64,000 bases of DNA from Hymenolepis diminuta (GCA_900708905.1 CAADRB010000018.1:1790901-1854900); one strand, 5' to 3'; shown: positions 38,701 to 52,004, counted from the first letter of the stretch. Notes: generated by a model not told the origin, from the letters alone. Translations and numbers: made by a program.

Positions 38701-40317
38701 AAAGGTTAATATATTTGACGATATATTAAGAAAACTCCCTTTTATTATTTGATTATGCATGGATAAACAAGAGTAATCTGGCATTATCATTGCATTTATT
38801 TTTCTTATAACTAGTAATAGTACAGCTTACATATAATTTTACAAAAGCCAGATCGGGATCGGTCGGTTTAAATCAATTAACTGATATTGATCAGTGAAGA
38901 AAAATGAATTTTGCAATTATAAAAGCGTTCAAAAATCTTCTCTAGCATTATACTGAATCCCAAATATCGGTCCTCTTTAAGGCATTGGGGATTATTGGTA
39001 TTTGTGATTATAACCAGAAACTTAACATTTTTCGCATTCACAAATTTTGGTACTATATAAATACGGGGATCCATATCTCATCCATACTTTAATAGTCAAA
39101 ATAATGAAAAACAATAGCTAAATATTCTTTAATTGTGCTCCTCTTTATTATTTTTCATGATGTAAAATATTCAGATTTATCGTGAGCTGAGCATAAGAAA
39201 TTTAACCGAAATTAATAAGTCCGTAGACCAGTTGCTTTGGTGAACTTTGACATTCCTGGTCTAAACAAATGCCTCAATTTGAAGTAGTTGCGATCCATCC
39301 TATTAAATAAATCTTGATCAGACCTATGAAGTTCAGAACCGGAAGATTTCTAACATCCCTAATGAGACAATTAAACCTTGATGGATAAATTGAACGGTCG
39401 CTGAGGTAAACAACTGACCTCTCGAAAATGGCGTGTTATTCACCTTTAAGGACATAGAAGCATTAAGTTACTAGGAATCTGCTTTTCATTGCCGATTAGT
39501 AGAGTTCAAGATGTAAGAATTCAGAATTTTTCTCGATTGTTCAATACTAGGATAACTAAGCCCAAGTAGTTCAAACCAAACTTAACGAAATGATCTAAGG
39601 GTTGCTGGCGTGAATAATTAATCCTCAAAACTGCACAGGTTATTTACCTTAGGAAATATTCAGCCTTTCGAATAAAAAAAAAACAAAATTTCTTAAAATT
39701 AATATAAATTATTTCCAACAAACTAATAAGACCACACCATAAATATGCCTGTTTAATTTCAAGAAATTAATTAACTTAAAACGCAAAAATTTCATAGGTA
39801 TTAAACTTCAAATCGGAAATCATACATTCCATCTCAAATATTTCCACTATTTAGTTAATAGAGCAGACTTTGCAAAAATTATAGTCAGGTTCAAAGCTAC
39901 TTTGATCGATAACACGTCCGTATTTTGCAGAATGTTCAAGCACAAGCGTGATTCTCTTGATCAGCCTTGGTAGAGTTGCGACTCCACAATCTATAAAACA
40001 ATAATTAATATAGGAAATTAAAGAGTCATTTATTATATTATTATTAAATTTACAAATTTAAGAAAAAACAATCTTATTTTATACCATAATTATACTATTT
40101 AATAAAACCATTCTACCGATACCTATTTCACAGTCAAGTAGTGTGTTATGGAGCAAATTTTCATTATTTTCCCCGTATAAATACTTATTCCTCGGTATTT
40201 AAATGCAGATGAGAAGATAACAAGAATTTATATCATTTTACTATCATTATATCGTATCTGTAAATAGCAAAATTGTAACAGATTTTTCTGTTACATCGTA
40301 TTATGGTATTCAGGTAT

Positions 40318-40400
40318 TCACTATCTAGCCACATGGTAAACTCTATTTGAGACACAGCAAATTGAGTATCATTGACGATTTCCGCATCATCAAGTGCATG
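40318..40400 (+). repeat. dispersed repeat family C, copy 1 (partner at 56996)
   Basis: The block gccacatggtaaactc then atttgagacac matches 56996-57070 with two or three differences over the first 30 bp, then looser similarity (attgac, catcatc). Confidence 0.45.
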
Positions 40401-41686
40401 GCCCCATAATTGGGGCAAATTTTCCTAGTGTGGTCTAGTCAAGGTGTGTCTTCTCCATAGACTTTTGGGTCTTTTAATTTGTGTAGCTCCTAAGATGTCA
40501 CTTAATATGACAGGATTCGAGACCAAATTATTTACATTTTAGTGATTACTTTGGGAATAAAGACGTAATTGACTACTAACAGTAAGAAAATTTCCAGACT
40601 TGCTTTTATCAAAGATTTATTTTGAAATTTGAAATTTAGTGGAAGATTCAATACGTCGAAAGGTATGAACGTAAAGGTGGTCGTCAATTTCCAATAACTT
40701 CCAATTAGGTTTTCTCTTCTAAATGTCAACATTCTTTTCCTGCATAGCTTTATCAACTTTAATTAAATCCGGTAGATTAGAAGAAGGGTCGGTGAATATG
40801 AGTCAGCACCCATTCGCCATGAGCTGTCCCAGTGTCTTCATTTATTTTGATAGGCATGTCCTCACCTTACCTTTAGTTGGTTACTGTGATAAACAAGGTA
40901 TCTTTCAAAATGCACATGTTATTTACCTTTGAGGATATGGATTCTACTGGAGAAATAATTTTCTCCCTTCAATTATTAAGAATTCATGCTTCTTTCCTAC
41001 TTGATTGTACGAAGAGAATTTCAACATAATTCGTAGTTGAAATACAAACTTCATTTATGAAAATAATATATTCTGCTCCCAAATATTTCAGAATGAAGAG
41101 CCCAAAGCGAACTTCATCCAATCAGTATGCATAAACGTACGCAATGATAGAACTACTGTGGAATTTACTGAACTGCAGTGATATGTATAGCAATTTTGAG
41201 GTGAATTATAAGATGAAGTCTGTTAAAACAGCACAGTGGAGTAAAAAAGGCGTCGTCTTATTTAATAGAAGTCCGATTCTATATTTGTTTTAATAAAATG
41301 AGTTTCTTGATATCAGTATTAAATTCGTGGATATCTTTTAAAGGAAATGTATAGTTGTCAGTATTCAGCAGGTGATGTGAAGAGGGTAATGATTTAATAT
41401 TATTATTCACCTAGTAATATTTATTATATTTGTCAATGGAGTAAATGAGATGGAATTTTCCTTTAATAGAACATAAATTCAGGACAGATCATTTCATATC
41501 TGTTTACTTACCAGGCCTGAGAAATTTTGGTCCACGTTAGTAAATTGACGAACGTGGTGGGACCACGATCATGAGTCAGTACGTTTGCATTTTACGGTAT
41601 CTCTTAACATAATGCATGCGCAATATCTTCAGATATTTTGATAAGCGTGTGCGGTCAATTCTTGTGGTAAATAAGCTATCTATTTT

Positions 41687-41687
<1 letters not shown>

Positions 41688-41784
<97 letters not shown>
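41688..41784. repeat. (CTAT)n microsatellite
   Basis: About 24 perfect tetranucleotide units. The Tyr-Leu-Ser-Ile repeat ORF across it is an artefact of the tract. Confidence 0.98.
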
Positions 41785-44700
41785 AAGGTCTTAGATCTGA
41801 AAGGCGAATGAAATTCTTCCTAAATTTATCATGAAAAATTCTTGTTGCATCTAATTTGACTGAACCTAGAGAGTTTCAAGAGATATATTAATATATGGGA
41901 TATAAATCGCACCGATTTTATATTTTAAAATTCAGATAAGGAGTCTTGCTTCTGAAATTGCGGAGATGAAAAATTTTTATCGAGACCATCGTTTTTCAGA
42001 TGCGAAACCTGGCTTTCCGATTAAAAGGTAGCGAGATTGAAATGTTAATGCTTGCTAATCAAATGAATCGCATTAGTATTGTTTCATTGGAAAAAAATAT
42101 TTTACTTTATTATTAATTCGACATAAATAATTCTCCTGACAAACTTAGGCTTTCCTTGTCAAATTTACCTTCATGATTTAAACTTATGAGACATAAGTGT
42201 GGCGTGCTCAGTAATCAGCAAATATTTCTGTGAAAGACGTCAATCTCTTGATTATAATCGAATTAAAATTAAAAATGCAATATTATTTCGATACAATTTT
42301 GCACGTTTATCAGCGGTGTTACAATGATAGGCTCTCCGTCATTTCAAACGGCATAAGTTCGAGATTATTAGAGTTATATCTGTTGATTTTGTAAATAAAA
42401 CCAAATTGCAATGCTTGTAGCGCATCATCGTTGATTAACCTAATTAATTTAAAATTACCATTTTAAAATTCGAGCATTAACTTAATTAAATAAAGGAGAA
42501 TTTCTAACTACAAAAACCATAAATTAATAGCTCTTCATCATATTTATGTCTCAATAGTGTAATAACGAAATTTCAGATTTTGACCTTTTTGATCGAAATT
42601 AGTAAATTGACAGGAAGAGTAGGGTCATGGACCGCGCAGCACCATGATTTCACAATCCCCATAATATACCACATTAACAAAAATGTCTAAATATTTTTAC
42701 AGTTTGATCCGCTTCATTCTGGTTAAACCTACTAGGTTAATGTGTTACTAATGTAAACAACTAAATTCCTTAAAAATTTGCAAGTTATTTACCTTGACGA
42801 ACAGAGAACTGACCAGTTAAATGTATTTCGTCTGGAAATTACAAAGAAGCTGTGAACTCTTGATTCAAACTGGAGGAAAACGAGTCAAAACTTTAATTTC
42901 ATAGATGAAATAACGCATCCTGTCTCCGAATGAGTAAGAAAAAAATAACGGAGATCTGAAAATGAATTACTATACAGATATGATTAAAATGAACCGAATA
43001 AAGGTTATTTCTGGAATTTGTAATCATTGATTTCATTAATTTCAAGAAGCAACTATTATACGAAGCGATTGTCCTTATATTTATGTGCGTGTGTGAAAAA
43101 TTTTTGTTTATTTAATCTGCAATTAAAATTTACGGCCAAGTTTGAACATTTTTAAGTCCAAAAAGACAATTAAGCTCTCCTATCAAAAAGTGAATTGAAT
43201 CAACAAAAATACAGAGTTGTCAGTGCATATTTGTGTTTTCATTTATTTCCGATGTATCAGATATTTTCCCTCTTGATTTGTTTTTTCCTGATTCGGTTTG
43301 CAGAATATTTTTTAATTGACAGTTCATTGCTTTAGGCTCCTATATGCAAATATCTTAGTCCTTTTCCACAAAGTCCGGGGCTTAGTGACCGGTTTTTGAA
43401 TTATGATGGCCGATTTTGCCATTTAAATTCATTTTCTCTTTCAAAGGTCGAAAAGGCAGCATGATTTTATGTTATTTTAAAGAATACATATAATCTTAAC
43501 GTATCAGAGTTTATTAAAATAGTCCTTTTGACGAAATATTTTCGTTGTTGTCACTACTTTTCGATGCGAGGTTGTACGAAAATAATATATTAAAATAAAA
43601 ATCTATAATTATACTATTATTTTCTGTTACTATCAGTCATGATGAGGTAGTGGACTTTTCTACCGTATTTGAAGACATTAGGTCAAGACAAATAGATCAA
43701 CGTTAATTGAAAGCCAGATCAGGAAATGTAGAATATTTCCGATCATTAGAAATAATTTAGTCAAAATGTGAAATTCTATAATAAAATTATCATATTTTAA
43801 GTATTATGAAGGCAAGAAAAGATATGCACATATGTGAAACTGCTAACTAGGATTTCCTTCCCGCTTTACCAAGCCAATAGCATAGAGGCGAAAATTCCAG
43901 ATGTTGATTATTAATTTGACTTAATCTGGTGTTAATCGAGTTAACCGATGTGGAAGACTCATGAATATGAATCATTTCAGGTTCACTCTTGCATGACGCA
44001 GCGTCAAAGGCGTCAGATATTTTGATAGATGGATCCAGGCCATGCTTAGCAGGTTACTGAGGTAAACAAAAACTGTCCCAAAATGCACAATTTGTTATTA
44101 ACTTTGAAGGACATAAACCCTATGGGATATAAACCGTTTTCATCCTTAAATTATTGAAAGTTTTTAAGTTAATTGACAGATCTGCAGATTAAAGAATTTG
44201 ACGAATGTCCTGAACATGAATTTCGATGGAGAGTTTAAGTTATTGGGGTAAACAGATGACTTTTCAGGTTGTACAAGTTATGTATTCTGAATGCAATCAT
44301 GTTTGCCTGTTACTTGTATTTCCCCTTTAATGGATCCAAGATCTTTGTGTGATTCTTACCACGTCATTGCAAAATCTCAAAGATCTTTTTATTGTCCTTT
44401 TTGAACAAAGTTTCGTACCAAAGACATTATTTGGAAGGGGAAGGGGAGTGGTACATGACTTTTAATACAATATTTACTGAGGGAAAGACAAATAAGTAAA
44501 TTCCACTTTTAATATACATTAGTTTGTCACTCAGATTTAATTTATATAACAATTTTCCCACTTAAAAGGAAATAATAGACTAAATTTAAACTATTACAGG
44601 TAATACATCTAAAATTTTGAAACTGCGTTCTCGATATTCTTATCAAATCCCTGTTATTAAAAAGGTTAAAGTTCATGTGAAAGTGAAGTTGAAATTCTGG

Positions 44701-47076
44701 AATACTTAACCTGGATCATTACATAAGAGACATCTAGAGGAGAATTTTCAATTGAATATGACCTATAATAATCGCAACAGTAGATTCAGTGTGATATTTT
44801 GTTAAAAATTGCCTCTATTTGCCGACGCTAATAAACCTAGTGATAGGATCAAAATATCCAATAACTTTATGAAATTAATTAAAAATCGATATCTACATCA
44901 AAATTAATGTCTTTCTTTTGAAGAATCGTGGATTCGGTTTTGTTAAGGACTTCGATAAATCAGCAGTGCGAGCGATGGTTTCTACAATTAACGCTGACAG
45001 TATTTGGAAAAGTAGAGGGAGCTCGATCACTTTTCTTTTCGATACATGGAATTTTAATGTAGCAGATTGCAGGAACTTATCAAGGGGAAATTTTTCACCA
45101 CAGGTCGAGAATGACAGAGGGGGAGGAGGATTCAGACCAAACTTAGTAGGTTAGTATGTTTCTGAGGTAAACAAGTGGTCCCTCAAATTTCGCATGTTAT
45201 ACAACTTGATAGATACGTAATGAGGTACTCTTTGAATATGGGAGAAATTTAAAGTCGATATCTCCATTAGGCTTGATTTATCGGATGACAATTGCAATTG
45301 AGTTTTCCAAATCTATAAGGGAGAAAATTTAGTAATGATATTTTAGTTTAAAATTGGTATTCAATGGAAGTATTCTGACAGGAAAAAATAATTAAGTTAA
45401 TTGTATATTATTATATTTTGATACGTAAGTTGATTAATTGCGGAAACAACTGACGGTTTAATCTCTTAGCTAAATTAATATTAAATAAAGTAGATTTAAA
45501 GGGCATCATTATTCTTATTTTCTGAGGATAAAAAATGTAAACTCAACCACTCTGTTAGATAGATCTTAACATTGTTTTATGCAATACAGGATCAATTATT
45601 TTTATTTAGTCTATCTAAACAATAGTTGGTACCAAAGGTACAATTATTAGTGGGTTGGGGGATGCATAAATCTTTCACTTTGACAATTGCTTAGTGGAGG
45701 AAAAGGAGAAATAAGACATTTTCTGTCTTGAAACCAAGATTTGTATGTAACACCAGTTGCGTTCAGGACTCCCTTATCCTTAAAATTTTCTTCCTTGTAA
45801 GTTTTCAGTGCGCTCTGCTTCAGCTCGGTTTTCAAGGCACGTGGGTAAAAGCTAAACGAATGTTGATTCTAAAGAGCGAAGACTTGCGATTTTTGATTCC
45901 TGTTTTGTATTCAGTTCAAATTTGCTTGATTATTTAAGAAAATATACCTTCGATTTGATTAAGTTTAAATGAATGGGCGGTAGCTCCACTCCAGCCTTTA
46001 GGATTACTGAGCCGTTAGTTGGCGTAAGCCTTTCTTCTGATTCTCAGATAACAGGGATGAAAACTAATAGAATTTTAACAGGATCTAGAAAGAAAGTAAC
46101 TATTAATGCAGATTTCCTTTCTTAAAAGCCCAGTTTTTTGCCTATTTTTAACACAGCAGCCTTCAAAAATAAACTCTAGTTGCACATAATATTATCAGAT
46201 ACCACCAATTATTTCTCGAAATCCGTCTAAAACTCAACTGAAATCTTTACTTTTTAGGGCCGTATTATTCAAATTTCATTGTTCACTCGCCCCAATGAAA
46301 GCATTTTGACAGTTTCTCTTCCAGTGCCTATCTTTAAAAAGGATTTGAAATGACCAGTTGCGATCAGTAAATATAATTTTTTTAATCGCTACAATTTTCC
46401 AATGCCAGGTCTACTTGAAATGTTTATGTATTAAACACATTGAATCGTCAATTCACTAGACATCCATTTTCAATTTTTGCTACCTATTTCTCATAATCTT
46501 GGCCTTGAAATTTTCAATGACACGTATTGGATATTGATAAATGTCAAGTAAAGAAGATAATTTAATATTTCTCGCTAGAATACGTCGCTAGATAAAACTA
46601 TGTAGAATCAAATACTTTCTTTGGTGTAATAGGTTGAAAACAACCGATTAAAAGAGGGATTTAAGAACTCTTACTCCCAGGAGGAGTACAGAGGTATAGA
46701 TCCTGGAAAAATTAGCCTTAGACAATACTAGCATTCTTTTAGCAGAAGAGTTTTCATTGTCATCATCAGCAAATAGTACCTCCTCCTTCTCCTAAGTGCG
46801 CCCCTTCTGCAGCACAAGAGGATTTGATAGCATCTGACTCTCACAATTTCCTGCAAATGTGATGCCCCTTACGTCGCCAGTTCTCAATACCTTCACCCCT
46901 CCATCCCGATCTCCCATACCTGTTATGAGTAAAGGAGTGTAAGGGGAGGGAAAGTGAGTAGAATTAGAGAAAGAGGCGAATACAGCTCATCTCTGCCCAA
47001 ATGTGTACGCGTGTTTGCTCTCAAGGGGAATTAGGCGTTCTGCATTCTCCAAAGTGAGTGAGTGAGTGAGAAATAT

Positions 47077-47098
47077 GGGGAGGGGATGAGGGGAGGGG
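47077..47098 (+). other. perfect four-tetrad G-quadruplex motif
   Basis: Four runs of exactly four G with loops of 1, 4 and 1 nt. Directly upstream is a short (GTGA)n run. The surrounding 46.9-47.3 kb is rich in G/A. Confidence 0.7.
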
Positions 47099-47639
47099 AG
47101 GTCGTAATCTTGATTGCTTTCTTTCCTTTCGCGAATCACCCTCACTCTCTCTCGGTGGCGCCAGCGACTGCCTAATACCTGTGAGAAAGTAATTGCTGGC
47201 CGAATAATGTCCCACCGTCAGACGGAGTTTGGAGAAAGAGTAAAAGGCTTAGGGGCGGGGGAGTAAGAGAAGGCTGCCACTATTCCTCCCTATTTGACAA
47301 TGAATTAGTGAATTAGGGGACTGGTAGGCTTTTCCATTATTTACACTTCTTGATTACACATAGAGGCAAGAATATTATCAAGAATAAAAGCCTACATTGA
47401 ACAATAAGGCCTATTCTTTCTATTAAATTAAATGCGAAGTATTGTGGATTGGATGTTTCAAACACCATTTAATCAGCAGAATTACTACATACATAGGCAT
47501 CAAAACCGCAGCAGTAAGAACAAGTAGAACGATTCTTTTAAAGATAATACATTAGTGTGATTGCGCAGCGATAAAGACATGTAAAATGATACAAATACAA
47601 CAGGCAGTTAAATAGTGAAGATAATGCGTATCTATTGTT

Positions 47640-47990
47640 CGTTGTGACAGACGCCGAAGCGGCCACAATGTATTGGAACTAGCTAGAGAACCTGATTAGA
47701 GGATTAGGGAGTTGTAGAGATTATCTATAGGAGTCGAGCTAATAGGAGCCGACTGTATAGTAGAAGAAATTGTGCCTGAGAATTAGAATTGATGAAGAAC
47801 GTCAGAAGAGTATGCAGACACGATGATTAAGAAGGCAAAACGGGGAATGGAACGTGGATCAGCGACAAATTGTATCTTCCTCTGAGTTGAGATACATAAT
47901 CATGTGTGTATGGCAATGACTGTCAGACTACATCGTCGTCTTAGTATTGCCTATTGATGGGGAAATATTAAGGGCTACTGAGGCGGTTCC
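47640..47990. other. unclassified GC-richer segment left of Gypsy copy 2
   Basis: Begins tgtgacagacgccgaagcgg. It has a base composition unlike its AT-rich surroundings and no ORF. It could be a solo LTR or another mobile fragment, but no second copy is in the window and no target duplication was identified. Confidence 0.2.
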
Positions 47991-48800
47991 CGTTATTGAT
48001 GAGCTAAAATATAAATTCTGATACATTAGTAATGATTAGTAATATCCAACTAATAAAAATTTATTTTAAAAAAATTTAATCAGTAAATAATCTACACTTT
48101 CTGTTATTATCTTTAGAATTCTGAAATAAGACATAAATCTGGATAGGCAAATATTCTGAGAGCGATCTAAGTCGACAACCTGACGACGATCATATATATT
48201 AACAAAGTTAATAGCATTTCCTGAATATCTAATTTCTGGAAAAAATTTCCATTCCTATCTAATATGATTTCGGATAGCAATCCCAAAATGTTCAGTAAAA
48301 TAACAGAACAAAGGAAAGGGGAGATAACTATAATGTTCTTCAGTCAGCTCGCTAAAATTATCATTCTACAAGGTAATAAATCAGCTCGGATAGACAATTT
48401 AAGAATGAAACATTATTTTCATTATACAAAGGAAGCAAAAAATAAAATAGAAGGCGAATATGAAGGGAAAATTTTAATTATTAACACGCTTCCATTTTTA
48501 CCGTGACGACTCCTCTTTCTAGGCAGCCACTTCCAAGTATGATTTCGGCTTCGAATACATCTGAAGTCTTCTTCACTTTCAACCAGTCCTTTGTGAGCAG
48601 CATATCCACTCTTCTTGAGTAATCTCACGAACCCTGTCCGATTCATTATTCGCAAACTTGACAGTGTCCAGTGGGTGAAAGTGGGGTTGATAATGTCATT
48701 GATTTAGTTCCCTCAATTGGTGGCCTCAATTGGTTTCTATGTCTGATCGAAATAGCATCATTTGTATGGATTTTGTAGGTGACTTTTCTCCATTGTCTGA

Positions 48801-49472
48801 CTACAGCTCAGTCGTCCAGGAGTGATCGATTCGGATATCACGAACAAACTCGGGATCGCCGACTGTGAAAACACCTCTTCTTCTAACTTTTGCTAGTTCA
48901 TTTGTCTCGATCTTCGGTATCATAGCGTGGTTGATGGTTCTAACCATTCTTTGCCTTATCACTTCTTCAGTATCTGATAAGGGGTTGTCCTGTGAGTCAG
49001 TAGAAGATATCGAATAACGTTCCCCATCACTGCCTCCCTCTTTGCTTTCAGCAGGGAACTTGTGATCGTGTCGACAAATCGCCATGTCTGTCGTTTGATT
49101 GGGGGGNNNNNNNNNNNNNNNNNNNNNNNNNNNNNNNNNNNNNNNNNNNNNNNNNNGGTCTTTGTCTTCAGCATTCTTCGAACTGTGACAACAGAGTTTC
49201 TGAGAGACCACGCCTCGTGAAGATGCGGTCATAGGCGCTGACAGTGGCTGCAGTATTTGTTGACACCACTGATATAACTTCCAGCCACTTGGAGGATAAG
49301 TCCACCAATAGAGTGTAGGCAACACCACTGATAGAGCTTGCAAAATCAACATGCACTCAACTTCCTCATGCCTTTGTTGGGGACCGAGACATTGATTTTT
49401 CACGCAGAAGGCTTTATTAACACCTTGACATTTGAGACAGCATTTGATAAGCAGTTCTATGTCTCTGTCCAC
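48801..49472 (-). pseudogene. Gypsy integrase remnant, copy 2
   Basis: Same broken zinc-binding end, core pieces in three frames, and post-core tail as the copy at 20182-20853. Only the HVDFA catalytic Asp is readable. The core is interrupted by the N gap. Confidence 0.88.
49107..49156. other. 50-N assembly gap inside the integrase remnant
   Basis: Same length and same flanking bases as 20488-20537. Confidence 0.98.
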
Positions 49473-49645
49473 TCCCGACCAGTATGTGGAACCTTTGGTT
49501 GGCGCTTTCAGTCACTTTATTCCTGGATGACTAGGGTGACATTGTCAAAGAACTCTTTGCTTCAGTGCAGCTGATATAGCAACTCTCTCATTAAACGTGC
49601 AACAAGAGTCGACAATAGATAATGCCAGCATAACCCTTCAGCTCG

Positions 49646-50008
49646 TCAGAACTCGTTGCTCTTCCAATAGTTGATGTTGGAGTCATATTCCGTCGAAATT
49701 ATAGTCCAATGCTGAAGACGAACTGCCGAATATGTTGGAATGCTTTTCTTGGATCCAATAAATGATAACGAGAGAGGTTTGGGGTCTGTCAGAAGAGTAA
49801 AGTGAGAACGGCAGACAACTTTATGGAATATTTTCACGGCGTTGACTGTACCAAGTGCTTCTTTCTCAATTTGTCTATAATTAATTTCTGTTGGCATCAG
49901 CGAGCACAGTGAATGAGCCACAGCCTTCACTGAGCCATCTGGAAAAACGTGTGAGATTACTGCTCCTCCATCGTAACTTGAAACATCCGTGGCCATGACT
50001 ATGGGCAA
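49646..50008 (-). pseudogene. Gypsy RNase H remnant, copy 2
   Basis: Identical to 21027-21389, with the ATDVS, EKEAL and LLTDPK catalytic-region motifs still readable but isolated by stops from neighbouring domains. Confidence 0.9.
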
Positions 50009-50124
50009 TTATGGATAATAAAAAGTGAGAAGCATATCTGACTGTAGCATGGATTTCAGACCCTCAAACGCTTCCTGGCAGTCAACATACCAGGTCCAAA
50101 CAGTGTTTTCCTGGAGGAGACGAT

Positions 50125-50859
50125 TCAATGGTCCACGAAGTTCATGCAAGGAAGATAGAGAACTACAGTATGGTAGGTAATTAATCTCCGGATTGGGCGA
50201 AGAGTTTGGCCATCGGTTGGAGATGGCATGCTCACAATAGTGCCAATTCCTTCAGCATCAGGACGGCGACTTTCCGAGTCGAAAGTGAAGGCAAGATATT
50301 TTGTGGATTTCAAGAAGAATTCACACTTCTCTGACCTTAGATGAAAATCGTAGTCGGTAGGGCGTTCAAGCAGACACTCTATTCGCTCCTTGTGTTCTTT
50401 CTCCCTCCCTCCTACTGCTTTGATATCGTCCAGATATGCACCTGTGCCCTTTCGTCCACCAATCAATCCGAACGGACTTCTGTCAAATTGATATAGATCC
50501 CGGTGTGTGTTGATGGTTAGATATTCGCGACATTCTGGTTGGACCTCCAATTGCAGATAGGCCTCTGATAAATGCAACTTCGAAGAGCATGTGCTACCAT
50601 TGAGAATTGCCATTATATCTTTAGCAACAGGAGGAAGAAGATGGTGATTATCTTCAGGAGTTGCATTCAGAGCAGTGGGAAAACTCAGCACACAAACGAA
50701 CGTGCTCATTCTGTTTTTGCGCAGCCACAGTTGGTGCGGTGCACCAATTCTTGCAAGACGTGACAGCTCTTTCTCTAGGCTTTGTGTAGCAGAGAAGGGA
50801 ACTGGGTGCTTCAGACGAAGAACTGGTTGCCCACTTTTTAGGTGCAGGTTTGCTTTCAT
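50125..50859 (-). pseudogene. Gypsy reverse transcriptase remnant, copy 2
   Basis: Identical to 21506-22240. The YLDD box is present, the first catalytic Asp is replaced, and about 20 residues are missing between PFGL and YLDD. Confidence 0.9.
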
Positions 50860-51019
50860 CTTCTTGTGTCGCGACCTAGGTTGTCTCTGAAAGTTGTTAA
50901 AAATCGCCTGATTATTTTCTGCTCATCTTCGGTCGTTCCAATAGCCGAATCGCTTCTCATATCTCTTTTATTGACAAGGTTGGTAGAATATCCTTGTGAA
51001 TTCCATTCCGCTTTCTGAT

Positions 51020-51370
51020 CTACCTCGAGCTGGTTCTCGACTGCGTCAGCTGAGTGACAGATGATTTTGCAGGAGGAAAGCAGGTGATTTGTTTCAGCAA
51101 CTTCGGATTGTCCAACCAACCGAGACCCAGAGGATCCAAGTTAGGTTGATTTGTCACGAAGCATTTTGCAGTAATTTGCTCATCATCATAACAAATTTGA
51201 CAGTCAAGCTCACCTTCTAATTTGGAGGCGTCAGCAGAAGCGTTTCGGCCTATATGATTCATTTGTATCAGCACTGGAGACCCCAAGGTCCTCCATGTCC
51301 ACCTTAAGATCAAAGTGATGTCAAAGGCTGCATACGATCGCAACTTGACTTCCTTATCATTAATTATCAA
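51020..51370 (-). pseudogene. Gypsy aspartic protease remnant, copy 2
   Basis: Identical to 22401-22751. The active-site triad is replaced, and the flap-proximal and NLDPLGLGWL segments are recognisable. Confidence 0.75.
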
Positions 51371-51468
51371 GACTACATAGCGTCGTCTGTTAGAACTTCC
51401 TCATCACGGGAAGAACCGACAGCATCAAGAGAATTCAAAGATCTAGTAGGCTTTCCAGCAACATTACT

Positions 51469-52004
51469 TTTCTTTAAATAACTCCTTTATCGCTCCAGCA
51501 TTTTGTTTCTTTATGCTCTTTCTTTTCACATTCATTATAAATGTGATTTCTGTAAGGACAATCTCTACAACAGCGTGTTTCACCACATAGCCAATACCAC
51601 AGCACTGTGATAATGTTTTCTTGTTTGAAATATTTTCCAACCTGTTCTTCATTCTGGACGGTTGTGCAATTCTTCTAACACCACAGTGTTCATCTGTGTT
51701 CTAATTGATCATAGCTGTGTCATCCAGGACAGTGTTCATTCCTCGACATTCATAAGCTATATCCCGTAAGGTGATATCATGATATCATTCAACCAAATTA
51801 AGAATTCTTATACGGGCTATCGAATGGCAGGTATTCTGCTAACCATAAAGGAACAAAAGGCATTCAAAGTGATCATTTGAAATAGATCTGGAGTTCAATT
51901 ACTCAAAATATTCGTTTATTCGAGCAACATAATCAATACAATCCTGATTAGGCCCCTTATTCAGAGTTAGACATTCGAAGCATTTTCGAAATTCGGATGA
52001 TTTT
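51469..52004 (-). pseudogene. Gypsy gag / zinc-knuckle remnant, copy 2
   Basis: Same gag fragments and degenerate CCHC knuckles as 22850-23385. A few more codons stay open to the right of 52004 (KLNSLKSSEF), so the true gag may extend slightly further in this copy before similarity to the family is lost. Confidence 0.7.

Larger units (their letters stand above)
37503..45215 (+). repeat. series of about eight same-orientation interspersed repeats
   Basis: A core of about 55-60 bp recurs at 39401-39456, 39601-39655, 40880-40939, 42744-42804, 44053-44114, 44239-44290 and 45161-45215, with a weaker one at 37503-37552. The composite core reads gttactgaggtaaacaa, a short spacer, cctcaaaatgcac, then gttatttacctttgagga. 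Flanks also match, for example ttttgata followed by 15-40 bp before the core at 40.85 and 44.02 kb, and again at 41.63 kb where the core is truncated by the (CTAT)n tract. No coding capacity is seen. Spacing is irregular (0.2 to 1.9 kb), so this is not a simple tandem satellite. Confidence 0.6.
26973..48419. other. 21-kb intergenic region without a recognisable gene
   Basis: No ORF here combines useful length, splice context and family resemblance. The stretch holds dispersed repeats (28.9-29.1, 31.0, 32.5, 34.0, 40.3 kb), G-rich tracts (31.86, 35.75, 47.08 kb), a locally GC-richer patch at 35.3-35.9 kb with a NotI site, a (CTAT)n tract, and the repeat series at 37.5-45.2 kb. Small exons of unknown genes cannot be excluded by reading alone. 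Confidence 0.55.
48420..52004 (-). mobile_element. degenerate Ty3/Gypsy retrotransposon, copy 2
   Basis: Same layout and same lesions as the copy at 19800-23385, offset by 28619. Identity is complete over 48562-52004 as far as could be compared: every ORF is the same, and so is the 50-N gap. Left of 48562 the two copies align without gaps for about 140 bp but differ at many positions. Right of 52004 they share nothing obvious. An element with this many inactivating lesions could not have produced a second identical copy by its own activity. Confidence 0.93.

Noticed and set aside
41616..41834. ORF with Tyr-Leu-Ser-Ile repeats
   Set aside because: Produced by the (CTAT)n microsatellite.
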